Shown here: one piece after another, positions 1-11,291 of the stretch
Layout of the letters: each line of letters starts with the position of its first letter
Position numbering within the stretch: the first letter of the stretch is position 1
From: Flammula alnicola
Lineage: Eukaryota > Basidiomycota > Agaricomycetes > Agaricales > Strophariaceae
Assembly: GCA_015499995.1 (NCBI GenBank)
Contig: JADNRV010000188.1
Coordinates: 30,916-94,915 of the forward strand
DNA: 64,000 nt
Reading direction: 5' to 3'
Translations under genes and position numbers: made by a program
The notes under the pieces: model-generated
Database searches by the model: none
Seen by the model: only the letters and a program-made list of their open reading frames with translations
What the model was told of the DNA's origin: nothing

Positions 1-1903
1 CCTGTAGGAAATATACCAGTAGCTCTATTGCGACTGTTTCAAGCCAACATATATCTCTGCCGAAAATCTTCCAGGATGGATGAAGACGGAAGGCCGCCCA
101 CTCATCGCCCATCACAATGCCGATGCCCCAGGATGTCGAAGCATCGACGAACAGATGTAAGTCCCTGGTAAGGCCGCGAGGACGCAACGTCCTCGAGACG
201 CCGATGACAGAGAGCGTATTGAGCCACCACTTGAGATCGGAGATGACCGATTTCGGTGGGAACAGTATGGCGTATTCTCTATCTGCTGGGAATTTTGACG
301 CGAAGTTCGAGAGGGAAGCTAGATGTGAGCGGCCCTCCCTGTAGACGAAGGAGATGTGACATAGGGACCCATGGATTTTCTGGACATCCAGTAGTTGGCA
401 AGGATGCCCAGAAAACCTATCGAGGAATTGTCGAACGCGGCCGAAGAACTTGAGGCGTTTTTCTTCGGGTAGGCTGACGAGTTTGTTTGGAATGTCCCAG
501 AGGAACCCAATGAACGTGGTGATGAATTTGAATGTGTCGTCTCCTTTTTCTTCGTGCCACGGAATGCCCAGGGGTGCGATGCGGCGAAGCATCTCGGCCT
601 TGTCGTAATCGTACGAGAAATCACCGTCGACGTAAATTCCGGTGGGTGAAGGGAATCGGAAGACATTTAGATCATCTTCGTACTTTGGTACAGGTGCGAC
701 ACCTTCTCCATCCCAAATGTCGACCGACGCATTCGACGCCATGCTAGAATTGCTGCTCGCGCAGGCGGCGCCGAATGGGTGTGCATGATCGATGAAAAAT
801 TGGCCCGGAAGCCCTTGGACAACCAACCAGGGCTTGTGCGATGGATGGACTGGGCATGTGCGATGGAATTTCGCGATGTCGAGGGTACAAACTTGTGTAC
901 CAGGGGGGGCGTGTGCGATCTGGTGAATGAATCGTGAGCTGTCTACTCGATGTGAGAGGCAGATGGTATGAAATAAATCATGAATCGTGATAGGAATAGA
1001 GCGCGGATGAGTCGCGAGATGTGGCATGAGCTGAATGGTATATCACCCAGAGGCGAGTAGATAGGGATGGAAATGTATATCGGTTTGTGAATATATCACG
1101 AAATAGCATGTATGTTGGCATGAGCCGGATGGAATGAACTCTCAAATGATCGAGTTCAAAGGTAACGCACGGATGCAAATACCCGAGCAATGTATAGATA
1201 ATGAATGAGAAACCAGACTCTCGCACTAAACGCAAAGAGTCGGTGCAATAGGGTGGATAGAAAGGGTAGATTCATAACGTTAAATAATGCTTACAATGTC
1301 AGCAACCTTTGACGTGGTGTCAAATCTTGTAGGGAAGTCTTCTTTGGCGATATGTGAATTGACGGAATTGTGTTCTTTGGTGCTCTTCGAGAGGTGTCGG
1401 CAGATTTGTACTTTGTCTGGAGCGCCACCTGGTTGGGGTTGAACAACTGCGATGATGGGAGATGCATGAAATGGGCCGCGGAGAGTGCGTTCGACTTCTT
1501 CGCGGGTGTATGGGCCTGACATGCGGCCGGATGTGACCTCTTTGCGAAGATAATCCTGGATGGTGTCAATATGTTCTAAAAAGGATGGATTATGTGGAAG
1601 GATGACTGTCTCTCGAATGTCGGGCATGCGCCCTAAAGGAAAACCGTGCAAAAGATTGTCTACGAGGAGAGGATAAAAGGAAGTAAGGCTATGTTTGTCT
1701 AAAAAGGATTCGAAAGCGGCTGCGTTATATGGGTGGATTATTCTAGAGAAAACGTCTTCGTGAAGGTGAATAGAAGGATCAAATTTCGGTCTATGGAAAA
1801 TAGAAGAGGAAAAGTCGGTATAAGTAAGGCGAGGTGGTTGCGAGGTGGCTAAGAATTCTTCAAACGTCGGAAGGGGGTGGGCAGCAGGTCCATGAGAATG
1901 CAT
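1..1903 (-). CDS. DIRS-like reverse transcriptase-RNase H, left-truncated by window, with a 375-nt intron
   Basis: Copies element RNA into DNA. The first exon (1903-1295, 203 codons) starts with a Met just inside the end of gag and carries the conserved upstream RT region (HASPIIAVVQPQ, CRHLSKSTKEHNSVNSH, FPTRFDTTSKVADI). A donor GTAAGC at 1294-1289 and an acceptor CACCAG ending at 920 define an intron of 375 nt. The second exon (919-1, still open at the edge) continues in phase with IAHAPPGTQVCTLDIAKFHR, HPFGAACASSNSS, the catalytic KYEDDLNVF, KIHGSLCHISF and an RNase H start LFVDASTSWGIGIVMGDEW. The join makes one uninterrupted frame, so the gap reads better as an intron than as damage. No frameshift or stop is visible otherwise. 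Confidence 0.8.
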
Positions 1904-2664
1904 GGTGGCCTTTTCCGCAGTAAGAACAGATGTGGGCGCGCTCGTCTTTGGGATGGGAGCATTCTGATCGATCGCCCTTGAGATTGAAACGGATGCAAAT
2001 TTCTTTGCTGTCGGGCGCTCGGAGAATTCGGTTGGAGTATTTCGCCCAGGTAGGTTTTCCGTCACTGGATTTTGCGGGCGTTGTGTCGTTAGAGTGGGAT
2101 AGGATGGTGTGGCCCCTCCGGGCGCATAAGATGCAGCAAGCGGGGAGGGGAGACTTCGAGCTGCCAGATGGAAAGGGAGAGGAGTTGGTGGATGAAGAGT
2201 AAGAGTTGCCTGGACGTGAGAACCGTCCGTTGCTGCCACCGCTACGAGGTGGGAAATTCTGCGATTTTCCCAGACCCTGCAAAACCTCGAGGGTGCGAGC
2301 CCATGTCTTGGCCTCGGATTTTGCGAGGGCATAAAGGTCGGCATAATGCGCGGCGTTGTATTCTTTCTTCTCACTCCGGAATTCTTGACGAAGTTCAAGC
2401 TCTAGAGACTTCCAGGCCTCGTATGTATCGTCTTTGTCAATCTGTGAATTAAAGAAATTAAAATGATCAGAGAACCACCCAGCAAAGCTGCCGGATGGTC
2501 CCTCCTTGTCTCGCTCTTGTTGAAATCTGTACATTTGCCAGCCGGCCTCTGACCACTGGCTGCATGTTAAAGATAGCTCAGCGCCGAGCTTGTTGGACAG
2601 CTTCGCGATGTCCAGAATTTTTAACCCTTTGGACATGCCGTCCAACGGGTTCGCTTTAACTGTA

Positions 2665-2704
2665 TCCAGCATTGAGTTAGTAGTCCCCTGTTATAACTCG
2701 ATCA
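2665..2704. repeat. Left target duplication and terminal inverted repeat
   Basis: The duplication tccagcattg occupies 2665-2674. The element then starts with agttagt, and from 2682 to 2704 follows the 23-bp core that matches the complement of 8188-8210 without mismatch. The outer seven bases match only partly (agtnann). Confidence 0.9.
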
Positions 2705-2881
2705 GATCTCGGGCAATCGGAAAGGTAAAAAAGCGGCGAAGTTAACGAGTTGGCTCAACTTGCGGCATTCTCCGACGCAGTGTTCTGAGTGACGTTTGAA
2801 CCGCCCTGCTCCCTGCGATACAGCTGAGGGGTTATCAATTTCTATGACACCTAACTACGCATGAATAGGATGAATATATTG

Positions 2882-5800
2882 CTATTTCCAATGATAAGTA
2901 GAATAGGACTGATCAATATGATAAAAAGAACTCGGGGAGCTGGATGTACTATGTTGTGGATCAGCATGGTAAATATCCTGAGCCGACAAGGAGCTGGGTG
3001 CATCCTGCTCTAACTCATAAGGGATGGTAGACTGATGTATTCTGGGATAAGGTGAGAAACGGTAGTTGGGTTCTATGTTGCGAATGACACCGGAGCTGTG
3101 AATGGTATTGGAAGTCAAGTTGGGTGGTGAACAAGAGGCTGACTGTCGGAATATGGTCTCTGAATCAGCCAGTTCAGAGTAATGATCATTCGGAAAAGAC
3201 AATGGATAATGTCGTAGGTGCCGAGGTTGTTGAACAAGAGGTATGTGTTGAACATCGGCAAGGCGTGCAATGTTTGAGGTGTTCCGTGACTGACTGGATG
3301 CCAACTGAAGATACGGAATTGATTCCGTTAGGAAAGGTGGTCGATGAGATGATTCCGGGTCCAGAGATTGACGACGAACTTGAGCTCTGCTGCTTGCAGG
3401 CGCACGAGATTGGTTTGGAGGGGCCGTTTTTGCCTTTTGCTTTGATTTTGAAGTGCGCTGCTGAGAAGAGGCTGGCCGAGTTTGTCAGTTCATATTTTGG
3501 GCATGACAAGTTCAGAAGGAATACTGTACCTTGTCGGCTAATGGAATAATGAGCTCGTCGATATTCAGTAGATTGTTGATCGCGAGAATGTATCCCGAAT
3601 GTTTGCTGAAGTAAAAGGCCGACCATAATTCGGAAATCATGCTGCAAGCCCCGCATAATCCCTCCAAGCAATGTCAAACCAATTCCATCTCGCATGATGT
3701 TTCGGTGCCCTTGCTCATTGCCATTGGTAGTCGGAGGCGACGCTAGCCATACTTCAAGTGGGATGAGGCTTCTTGGCTGGTAAATTGCTGGAAGGACAAA
3801 TTTCGCATCCAGTTTGTCTTTCAACCAAGCTAATGTTGGCATTGGTAAGTAAAATATTGATGATCATGAGGGGTAATTTGACCTCGAGCCTTTGGTCCTC
3901 CGGCATTGATGATTTCAAAGGCCTTTTCAATATCATGCATTTGCGACGAAGAAAGGCTGTACATTGCAGCAGCAACTTCGGGTGAGATGAACTTCCGAAT
4001 TTCGTGGATATTCCTCTTGAAATGGATGGTGCAAAGCCATAGAAAGCGTCGCAGGTGATCATAGGGTGTAAGATCCCGCAGCGGCCGCCTCACAGATTCC
4101 AATGAGCAAAATCCGTCGAGAGCTTCGCAAAGCTTTTGACAAAATCTACCAGCACCTGGTATAGAAGAGAGCGTGAAAGTTAGTCACATAGGAAACCATA
4201 AACTGTATTCATACCGAGAGCTTGTCCTTTATGTGCATCAGCAATCCATGTTCGAAATCTGTGTCCATGAATGTGATAAAACTGAACAGGGAGGCCAGTA
4301 TCCGCTTGCGCAATGTCAAATATGCGAGTGAAGAGAACGAGGTGGGCAGCAGCTGATTGTGAGGTTGTGAAAGCACGAGCACTAATGACCGCTTAATTAA
4401 AATGTCAGTAAACCACCCTGTATGCAAAAAAGAGGCCGAAGCTCATTACATTTTTTATAATGCACATCCCAGCTCTCCATTTCAAATTCCTGCCACTTGC
4501 CGTAAACACGCTTGAAAGAAGTATCAATTGACAAGTGCGCCGTCATAAGGAGATGCTTCGACATATCGTGCGACATGCAAATGATGAGTTCAAATTTTTT
4601 TCCGTCTTCGATATTGTGTATCTCCGCACATCTTACATATTGAGCAGCTGCAGGGAGAGCTTTGTGTTGCTCAGCGAGCAGCTGAGCACCTACAACATTG
4701 TAGAGTGAATGAAATTGATTGCCAGTATGGAAAAGAAGGCGAAATCGAATACCTTCAAAGCCAGTCCCTTTCGGAAAGTAGAGCTTCCGAAGTTGAAGGA
4801 TATGTCGACGAACGCGGTCTGCATTCCCAAGTGAGGGGTGTAAATCTGACAGTGATGGGTCAGATATTTCCGTCCATCGAAGATGCCTCCGCAAGCCAAT
4901 AATAAAGCCTGAATCAAGCAAAATTTTATGGGGCGTTGCATCAGCGAGTTTCCAGTCCAATTCAAGTAACAAACTGTCGAGAAGTTCAACAACTGGAGGA
5001 GGAGTTTTTACGGGAAAAGGATCAGGATGGGAATGAGGGCCTTGCGAGAGAATAACAATACGAGGACAGATTGATATGTCGTTTGGCGTGTAGATTGTAA
5101 ACTTGGTCTTGCAATTACTGGAACGATTTAACAAACCACGAGCCAGAGTTCCATCAGCATAGCGATGCCAGTTTGCTGCAAACTTATCAATGAAATGATC
5201 TATTAACATAAGCCTTTACTTACGACAAAGCTGCTTCTGTTCCGATGCTGATGCATGAAAAGAGCAGGGTGCAAGTGGTCCATAGCCATGTTCAAGGGCG
5301 CATCGCTCGAGGTTACTAGTGGTCAACACGTCATTTTGAAGAAGCGCGGTAAGATATTTCATGTCAAATTCTTGCAAGTTGCGCAGAATGAGATGTGAGG
5401 TGGAATCACTGCTACGAAATTCACATCTTTGAATAGTGTCAGCATGTTCAAAGCTATCATATTTTTGACAAAGAAAACTTACTGGAGATGTGGATGATTA
5501 TACTGGTCATAAGTTAGAATAAGTTTACCGCCACAATTTTCGGAACGGTGGTTATCTGCTTCGTTGTCATTACTATCCCTACCAAAATCAAGTTCCAATT
5601 CTTCGGCATGTCCAAAAGAGCATCGGGTTTCATTCACTGCACAATAAAAGGCGAGAGTCTTTAAAAAGACAGTCTCTTCTGGCATAACAGCACGAGATGC
5701 ATTCAACGTTGAAGAGCGACCATATTCACATGTTTTGACACCTTGACCTGGATTAAGATATGTGTAAGTTGCGAAGAAAGAACAAAGTAAAAAGTAAACT

Positions 5801-6290
5801 AACATGACGTCTGCAGCTTGTTGCACGATACCGGGTTTCCTTCGGAATCACATAGGAGGGTGCCACAAAACATATCAGTTACCCCACTATGTGAGCCGCC
5901 CAGAGAATATTGGATGCTGGTCTTCGGATGCTCAAAGTTGGCTGGATCAACAGCAAAACGGTGAGCAATGGTCATCTCGGAAGAAGTCCCTGACTCCGGA
6001 TATTCGACAATGGCACCTATCGGGTGGTCGATAATTGCACAAGCCCGCCGTTGTCTGTTGATGGTATTCATACCAGCTAAAATTTCGGATGAAGAAAATG
6101 GACGGGCAGGCAGGGCATGATATGGATACCTCCATGCACAAGATGGAGAAGTTGCTGGAGAAGGAAGGGGAGGCGGCACTGGCGTCGTAGGCACTGAAAT
6201 CACAGGGGTAAGTCCAGCATTTCTCAAGAGCTCGTTAGCTTGAGCCAGTGCTTGCTGCTGGACCACCGTTAGGGCCTCAGGACTAGACAT
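2882..6290 (-). CDS. Mutator-like DDE transposase, 8 exons, 1,006 aa
   Basis: Predicted exons (minus): 6290-5804, 5747-5483, 5426-5224, 5175-4450, 4391-4215, 4155-3883, 3829-3530, 3471-2882. They total 3,021 nt with GT-AG introns of 48-59 nt. The core is the segment HLSIDTSFKRVYGKWQEF, then FYHIHGHRFRTWIADAHKGQ, then LTPYDHLRRF, then SPPTTNGNEQGHRN. I read D about 536, D about 612 and E about 749 as the likely catalytic triad, the last inside a TNGNEQ motif resembling the E motif of Mutator-like transposases. The N-terminus is Pro/Ala-rich with no sure domain; the C-terminal about 200 residues are Ser/Pro/Gln-rich and look disordered. The family recurs in agaricomycetes as unannotated proteins. 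The role as transposase follows from the element ends and this triad; it is inference, not a database match. Confidence 0.8.
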
Positions 6291-6709
6291 AGGTCAGGAG
6301 CAGGTCAGGGCTTGAACGAGATCATATCCTGACGAAAAAAAGACGGTATCAAATCCTCAGGATGTTCGTCCCAATGTTCGACGATGTTCGACACAGTTGT
6401 AGTGCCCGAAGAAGCCTCAATTGAAGGCGCATCCAGCTTGTTGCCATAGATTTAACATTGTGAATGGGATCCTCATATTCGTTGAATTGACATAGTAGGC
6501 TTCTACGTATGCCGGGATACACTTATCAAAGTATAATAATTTGATCGAACTGCAAAAAAAAAAAAACAATTCAGTGAAGCAAAGAACCGAGGGATTCGCA
6601 GCACTGACCATCTATATCAATCATATGGAAAGATCGAGAAAAACTTTGGAACACATATAAGACACTCATTGAAACAGCAGAACAGTCAATTCACGCACCA
6701 AGTTCTAAC

Positions 6710-7793
6710 ATGTCTACTAAGAGGGACCTCGGCCTCTTCGATGAGCTCTCTATCCTCCAAAGGTCCACCGATGAACTTGCAGTTTGGTCCAACCTTGCAT
6801 TGGGAATGGTCATTGTAGCTTAGTAACTAACTACCTCCATTTTTTTTGGCATAATACTCACCGCTTTGAATGTTTAGCCCGATGTCGAGAGGCAAACGCA
6901 TTCAGCCAGATGGTCTTCTTGGCTGGATGGAACGTCGCGCTCTCATCTGGCTTTGCATCTGTGCTGCTGCTGCACAAACTGGCGAGGCACGATCCTGCCG
7001 TATCGTTGAAGCTCGGAATGGGAGGGTTTACGCATTTTGCTGCGAATATCCAACCAAGTGCAACTTTTTCGGTCAGTTGTCAAAGAATTTTTCATTTGTT
7101 TAATTACTCACGCCGACGTAGTCGATATTACCAGGGCACATGAGAAGGCCGAGTATGTATCTGAATACATATCGATGCCTACAAGCAGTCAGTAAATGTT
7201 TGGCAATTTATCGTTGTGGCCTTACTCACGATTTCATAGTTTCAAGCACCGTTCCCGACATGGAGGGTCTCCGCGAACGATTCCTCAATCGCGTTGCCCC
7301 TGTTGAGGTGCTTCCCTATTTCGAAGGCTATTTCGGTGAACATGAATCGATGTACCCTGGCTTAAAGCAATTGAGTGGTGGTTTCCTTGCTCTCGGCGCT
7401 GGTCCTGGACGTGGTAAGTTAGGAATGTTGATGAAAGTGACGCTGGAGCTTACCTGCAAGCCCATAGACAAAGGCAAGGGCGTCCTCCGCGTCCCGCGCT
7501 CGATTTCTGATGTCGCTGTCCGTTATTCGCCAACTCAAAAGACTCAGAAACAACGCACGGTATCAGTGTCCATTGAAGCCGGCCCTTCTCATCCTCGCGA
7601 AGACAGGAACAAAGAGCCCACTATCCTGTCCACCCGTGAATACAACCTGCTTGCTGATCTTGCCCGCGGTGATGGTATCGAGTACTCAGAGCGCGATGAC
7701 CTTTTTGAGGCTTGTGATCGTTGCGGATTGGTGTTCATGAGAAGCGCTATTAGGGCTCATATCCGGCTTTGTGTCGCAAAAAGGAGATTTTGA
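6710..7793 (+). CDS. Accessory zinc-finger-type protein of the Mutator-like element, 276 aa
   Basis: Predicted exons 6710-6808, 6906-7071, 7122-7187, 7240-7413, 7468-7793 (831 nt, in frame). Residues about 34-90 contain WLCIC, then a Cys, then NGRVYAFCCEYPTKCNFF, which resembles a GRF-type zinc finger (Cys, aromatic, Cys-x-FF). The C-terminus has CDRCGLVFMRSAIRAHIRLC, a C-x2-C-x12-H-x3-C zinc-knuckle-like pattern. The middle is basic and Ser/Arg-rich. The first intron is the least certain: its donor is GTCATT, and an alternative start is the Met at 6892. The gene lies inside the transposon, divergent from the transposase, so it could help target-site or end recognition or be captured cargo. 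Function unknown. Confidence 0.65.
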
Positions 7794-8187
7794 AGGGTGG
7801 TATATTCAAGTAGATTATGCGTACATAGACAAAAGAGTAGGTACCTGAAGGAGTGGAGTAGTTGAGTACCGAGTTACAGCATTTAATCCCAGAGAAGTGT
7901 TGATTGGACATACCTATGATAGAAAGAGAGCTACGCTCAACAGCTTCTGCACGAAAGAAATGTAGAATGTAAGTACATGCCGCACAGTGAAGGAGAACAC
8001 CATCGAGTGCTGCGTTCAACGTTGGGCCTGGCGGTTGGATTTCCACGACAACAGTCTCACGTGTCACAATTCATCACGCACAGACCTTGGGCAAGTGAAC
8101 TGATGAACTGGAAATGAACCGTCAAAGATGTCCGAGCTGAGCAGGATACTTGATTAGGGAATTGGCAGATCAAGATCTAAATCTGGG

Positions 8188-8228
8188 TGATCGAGTTATA
8201 ACAGGGGACTCATCACTGTCCAGCATTG
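8188..8228. repeat. Right terminal inverted repeat and target duplication
   Basis: The inverted copy of the 23-bp core is at 8188-8210, followed by a less conserved outer piece (8211-8218) and the second tccagcattg at 8219-8228. Reading frame continuity of the flanking gag across the two duplicates independently fixes these borders. Confidence 0.9.
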
Positions 8229-9079
8229 CCGCGCTGTCAATTATGTAACGCAGATTCTTGTTTAGAAAGAAAGGAAGAGGTATTGCGACGCAATCCTCTG
8301 TGTCGAACATAATTTGAGGGAAAATAATCGTAGCAGGTACACCTACAACTCGGGGTACAATATCTGCCCCGTTCATGCAGCGTCTCTTTGCCAATCTCGC
8401 CTCGAGCGATTTTTCGACAACGTCTGAAGAAGCAAGCAGTCTCTTCAATGATTGGCTCTCACCTTTGGTCTTCTGAATTCCCGCGAGCCATTTCGTCACG
8501 GAGATAGTCATGACATCTTTGTAATGCTCTCGGATGTTGTCATCCAGTAGATCGGATAGATCGTCTTCATCGATCGTGATCAGGGAGGCTATATCGGAGC
8601 CCTTGTTAGGATAATTGGCTGGATCGAGGGCGTTGTTCGCAGTTTTTGACATCCTGGAGATGTTAGCAAGTTCGATTTTTTTGTTTGTCTCGAGCTTGTT
8701 ATACAGAGATAATCCCTTGAGAATAATAGCTACCTCTGGGCTGATATGAGTACGAGATACTCTAGCAGCCGGCGGATCCGCTTGGGCAGCTTGCTCGTTG
8801 CCAGCTTGGTTGTTGTTGGCCTGAGTGGCATCAAGGGGAGCAGTCACTTCAGTCATGGATGAAAAGATGAGATTTTGAGAATATAAGTTAAGGGAGATGA
8901 GGAGTATCAGAAAAAGGAATCAAAAGAAATGCTATGGATGTCAAATAACTTGGGATGAGATTTTTTTCGCGTCGGAACAAATCTCAGAAGACGAAGAAGA
9001 GTTATTCTTCTTCGAAGACGAAATATTCTGATTAGATAATATACTGATTAGATCACGGTTGGTTCCGACGCTTTTCTTT

Positions 9080-9998
9080 ATCTTATCCTAAGATGAGCCC
9101 TATGGGCTCATCGCGGAAAGACCTAACCCTAGCATAGGTGTAACAAGCCATTGTCCCACGAACACTGAGAGCGCTCAGTGCTAGCTTCCGTCTGTCTTTT
9201 TGAGCACAAATATCATCCCAACCCAAGGTTCGTGCTGAATTGAGGAGATGGTCACTAAACCACAATTTACCAATGCCTACTGAAGTTTAAGGATTCGAAA
9301 ACTCTCCAGCAGTTCGAATCCCTGCTGCACCATCTGCTGCCGTGGAAAATACAATACTCGAACTATTCTCCTTCAAGAAAGTCATTCGCAGTCCTACCTC
9401 CTGCTCTTGCAGAAGACTACCAACCATCCGCAAGGTCCGTTGGTGAGTCACGTTAACCCCCCGCTTGCCTCGCTGACTCCCCTCTTGCTTCGTTTAGCCC
9501 CTGCGAGCCTTGTTTCGCCTCCTCGAGGCTCGTTGAACCCACGTTGACGCCCCTGGCAAGACTGCCAAATACGAGCAGAGATCAGACGTGGAGGCCGAGG
9601 CATGTGTAGCAATGTGAATTCGTGCACCATTCGCAACAGTGCACGTTGAGGTGACTGGAGAAAGAAACCAATTTTGACTTGGGGGTTCGTTCTACTGATA
9701 TAAATAACACGTGTACGGGCATTAGCAATGTCTCAATATTTTTGGAAATCTCGACAGTGCTACATTACACTCGAGAGAATCCAAGTTATTCTGGGCTACA
9801 TATCTGCTCGCCTTATTTGAGAGACAGAAGCCCCTTTAAAAATAAAGCACAGGGTATTACCGATCAACCTATAGCTTATGCTTGATCTCCTTGGTCGCTA
9901 TTCTAGCGAACTGCTGGTAGGGAATACCACTAGCAAAGCGTTCCGCTTGAGCTAAAAACACTTTTAGCAATTACAGATCCAAGATAGGTATCAAATTT
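9080..9998. other. Intergenic, repeat-derived; no gene seen
   Basis: No convincing coding frame. Around 9455-9560 there are about five degenerate, 19-21-bp, C/T-rich tandem units ending in cccct or similar. The stretch 9660-9960 has no coding signal and may be old mobile-element sequence, but I could not find paired termini. Confidence 0.4.
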
Positions 9999-11291
9999 TC
10001 ACTCGCCATAACTCTCGCGCAGATTTACGGCGTCAGGGTCATTCTTCTCGTGCAAACCCCGCCGAATGAGACTCCTCATGACCAAGAGTGCCGTCGGGTC
10101 CAAGCCAGCTAATTCAGCCTGAAGTTCAGAACGCACAGTAGAATGGAAGGATTCTACGCTTTGCGCAGGATATATTTTGCTATTAAGAGAAGTAACGCTT
10201 GAGTGGCCATCGAGATATTCATTTAGTATCCTGGAACGTACTTGTAGAATCCGCAGGCAAGTAGTTCCTCTGCGGTCTTCTTTTTCCCCCAGATGAGTAC
10301 CTCGTTGGCGAAGCCAACACCCACTAATATGTCACGAATTGGTTTTATTAGTTTTATTATGCGAGCGTTAAAGGAAACGCGTAAGCGGGACTTACTGCGA
10401 TTCACAAAGCTCACACTAGAGCCTCCCTCGGCAACAAGGCCTATTCCACGGTGAGAATTTGAGTAATAATTCAGGAGGCGTAAAATGTGGACAGACCAAG
10501 GAAGGTGAATGGAACGGCAAGCCATGCACTTGGCAAGGCATAAATGAAGTCGAAATAACCAAGGAAAGCTGGCAATACAAAGGAGCTGAATATCTCCCCT
10601 CAGGAATGCAACATTGGGAAATTATACCTGCGGTGATGCCTGAATTGAGGTTTGGTTATGAGAACCTGGTGACAGTGATAATGCAATTTATTACTTACCC
10701 ATCACAGGACCATTGAGAGCCGCGACAAGGATCTTGCTGTGCGAGTAGAGCTTACGATCACGCCAATGTTGGTCAAAGTGTCGTTCAAACAGGTTGAAAA
10801 ATGGCTCTCACCGCCTTGCCACAGTCCGTAGTGGTGCTCACTACGTTATTCTTAAGAGCATTACGGACGTTGCCAACAGATTTCGTAGCATTGGACATGT
10901 TTGTGGTGCGCTTGACATTTGTGCCGCTGGCTTATGTGTAAATAGGCAGTCGCGTCTCAACATCGGTGGCAGGCTAACGTACGCGCAGAACCACTGCCCG
11001 GTGGCTAAGATAATATCAGGTTAGAAGAATAGAGATTGGCGTTAATGGTTAATGGTAGCACCCACCTTGCCACACAGTAACCAAAACTTCTTCATTTTTG
11101 TCAATCTCCCTCAATGCGTTGGCAAAAGCATCATAATCTGGGCATAAGGCAAAAACGATATGAATCGTTAAATAACCAGAAAAAGAATGGCATTGCGAAC
11201 CTTCTGCAGTAATGGCATTCAGGGTTTGTGGTCGGTTGAGGGTAATGGTAGCAATGCCGTCCGAGATGTCGATTGTTACAGTGGTACCCAT
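9999..11291 (-). CDS. Delta3,Delta2-enoyl-CoA isomerase / enoyl-CoA hydratase family, 9 exons, 250 aa
   Basis: Crotonase-fold enzyme of unsaturated fatty-acid beta-oxidation: shifts the double bond of 3-enoyl-CoA to the 2-trans position. Exons (minus) 11291-11201, 11137-11066, 11004-10983, 10930-10812, 10750-10699, 10585-10497, 10440-10396, 10323-10242, 10179-9999 total 753 nt. Visible motifs are the start VTIDISDGIATITLNRP, the oxyanion-hole segment ATGQWFCASGT, the second segment KILVAALNGPVMG, AEGGSSVSFVNRMG (position of the isomerase catalytic acid) and WGKKKTAEELLACGF. The third exon is only 22 nt. No C-terminal SKL-type peroxisome signal is present (ends SYGE). The family assignment is secure; isomerase versus hydratase is inferred from the AEGGSS region. 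Confidence 0.88.

Larger units (their letters stand above)
2675..8218. mobile_element. Mutator-like DNA transposon with two divergent genes
   Basis: 5,544 bp flanked by the direct repeat tccagcattg (2665-2674 and 8219-8228), a 10-bp target duplication in the size range of Mutator-like elements (9-11 bp). The ends are imperfect inverted repeats of about 30 bp, with a perfect 23-bp core at 2682-2704 and 8188-8210. Inside are a minus-strand transposase gene (2882-6290) and a plus-strand zinc-finger-type gene (6710-7793), divergently arranged with 419 bp between the starts. Both reading frames are intact across all predicted introns, which suggests a recent insertion. I see no other gene in it; 7794-8187 looks non-coding. 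Confidence 0.85.
1860..8856 (-). pseudogene. DIRS-like gag, split by a transposon insertion
   Basis: The 5' part lies at 8856-8219 and the 3' part at 2664-1860. Taking out the inserted 5,544 bp plus one 10-bp duplicate gives 1,443 nt, exactly 481 codons including stop, in one frame, so the insertion is the only lesion. The N-terminal third is Ala/Gln/Asn-rich; the middle has IKGL-type helices and PLPFFLNKNLRYII just before the break; the C-terminus has a Cys/His cluster (CIRFN, ECSHP, HICSYCGKGHHAFSW) typical of DIRS-class gag nucleic-acid-binding regions. The last about 40 nt overlap the start of the RT frame. As it stands the gene is broken. Confidence 0.85.
1..9079 (-). mobile_element. DIRS-like retroelement, interrupted by a DNA transposon and cut by the left window edge
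   Basis: Minus-strand element with, in order, a leader (about 8857-9079), gag (8856 to 1860, split by the insertion at 2675-8218) and an overlapping RT-RNase H frame (1903 down to base 1 and beyond). The gag C-terminal Cys/His pattern and the RT motif YEDD are what I know from agaricomycete tyrosine-recombinase (DIRS/YR) retroelements; the recombinase itself would lie left of base 1 and is not seen, so the class is family knowledge and not proven here. The leader holds a 10-bp inverted pair, gcgtcggaac near 8969 and its complement near 9061, and a smaller imperfect hairpin between them. The right boundary is approximate. Confidence 0.7.

Noticed and set aside
978..1235. 85-codon frame within the RT intron
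   Set aside because: Does not match RT sequence and lies fully between well-supported splice sites.
7750..8067. 105-codon minus-strand frame at the right end of the Mutator-like element
   Set aside because: Overlaps the 3' end of the accessory gene and has no recognisable feature.
9305..9350. tRNA-like T-arm (gttcgaatccc followed by cacca)
   Set aside because: No matching acceptor stem, anticodon arm or D-arm could be found 70-90 bases upstream.
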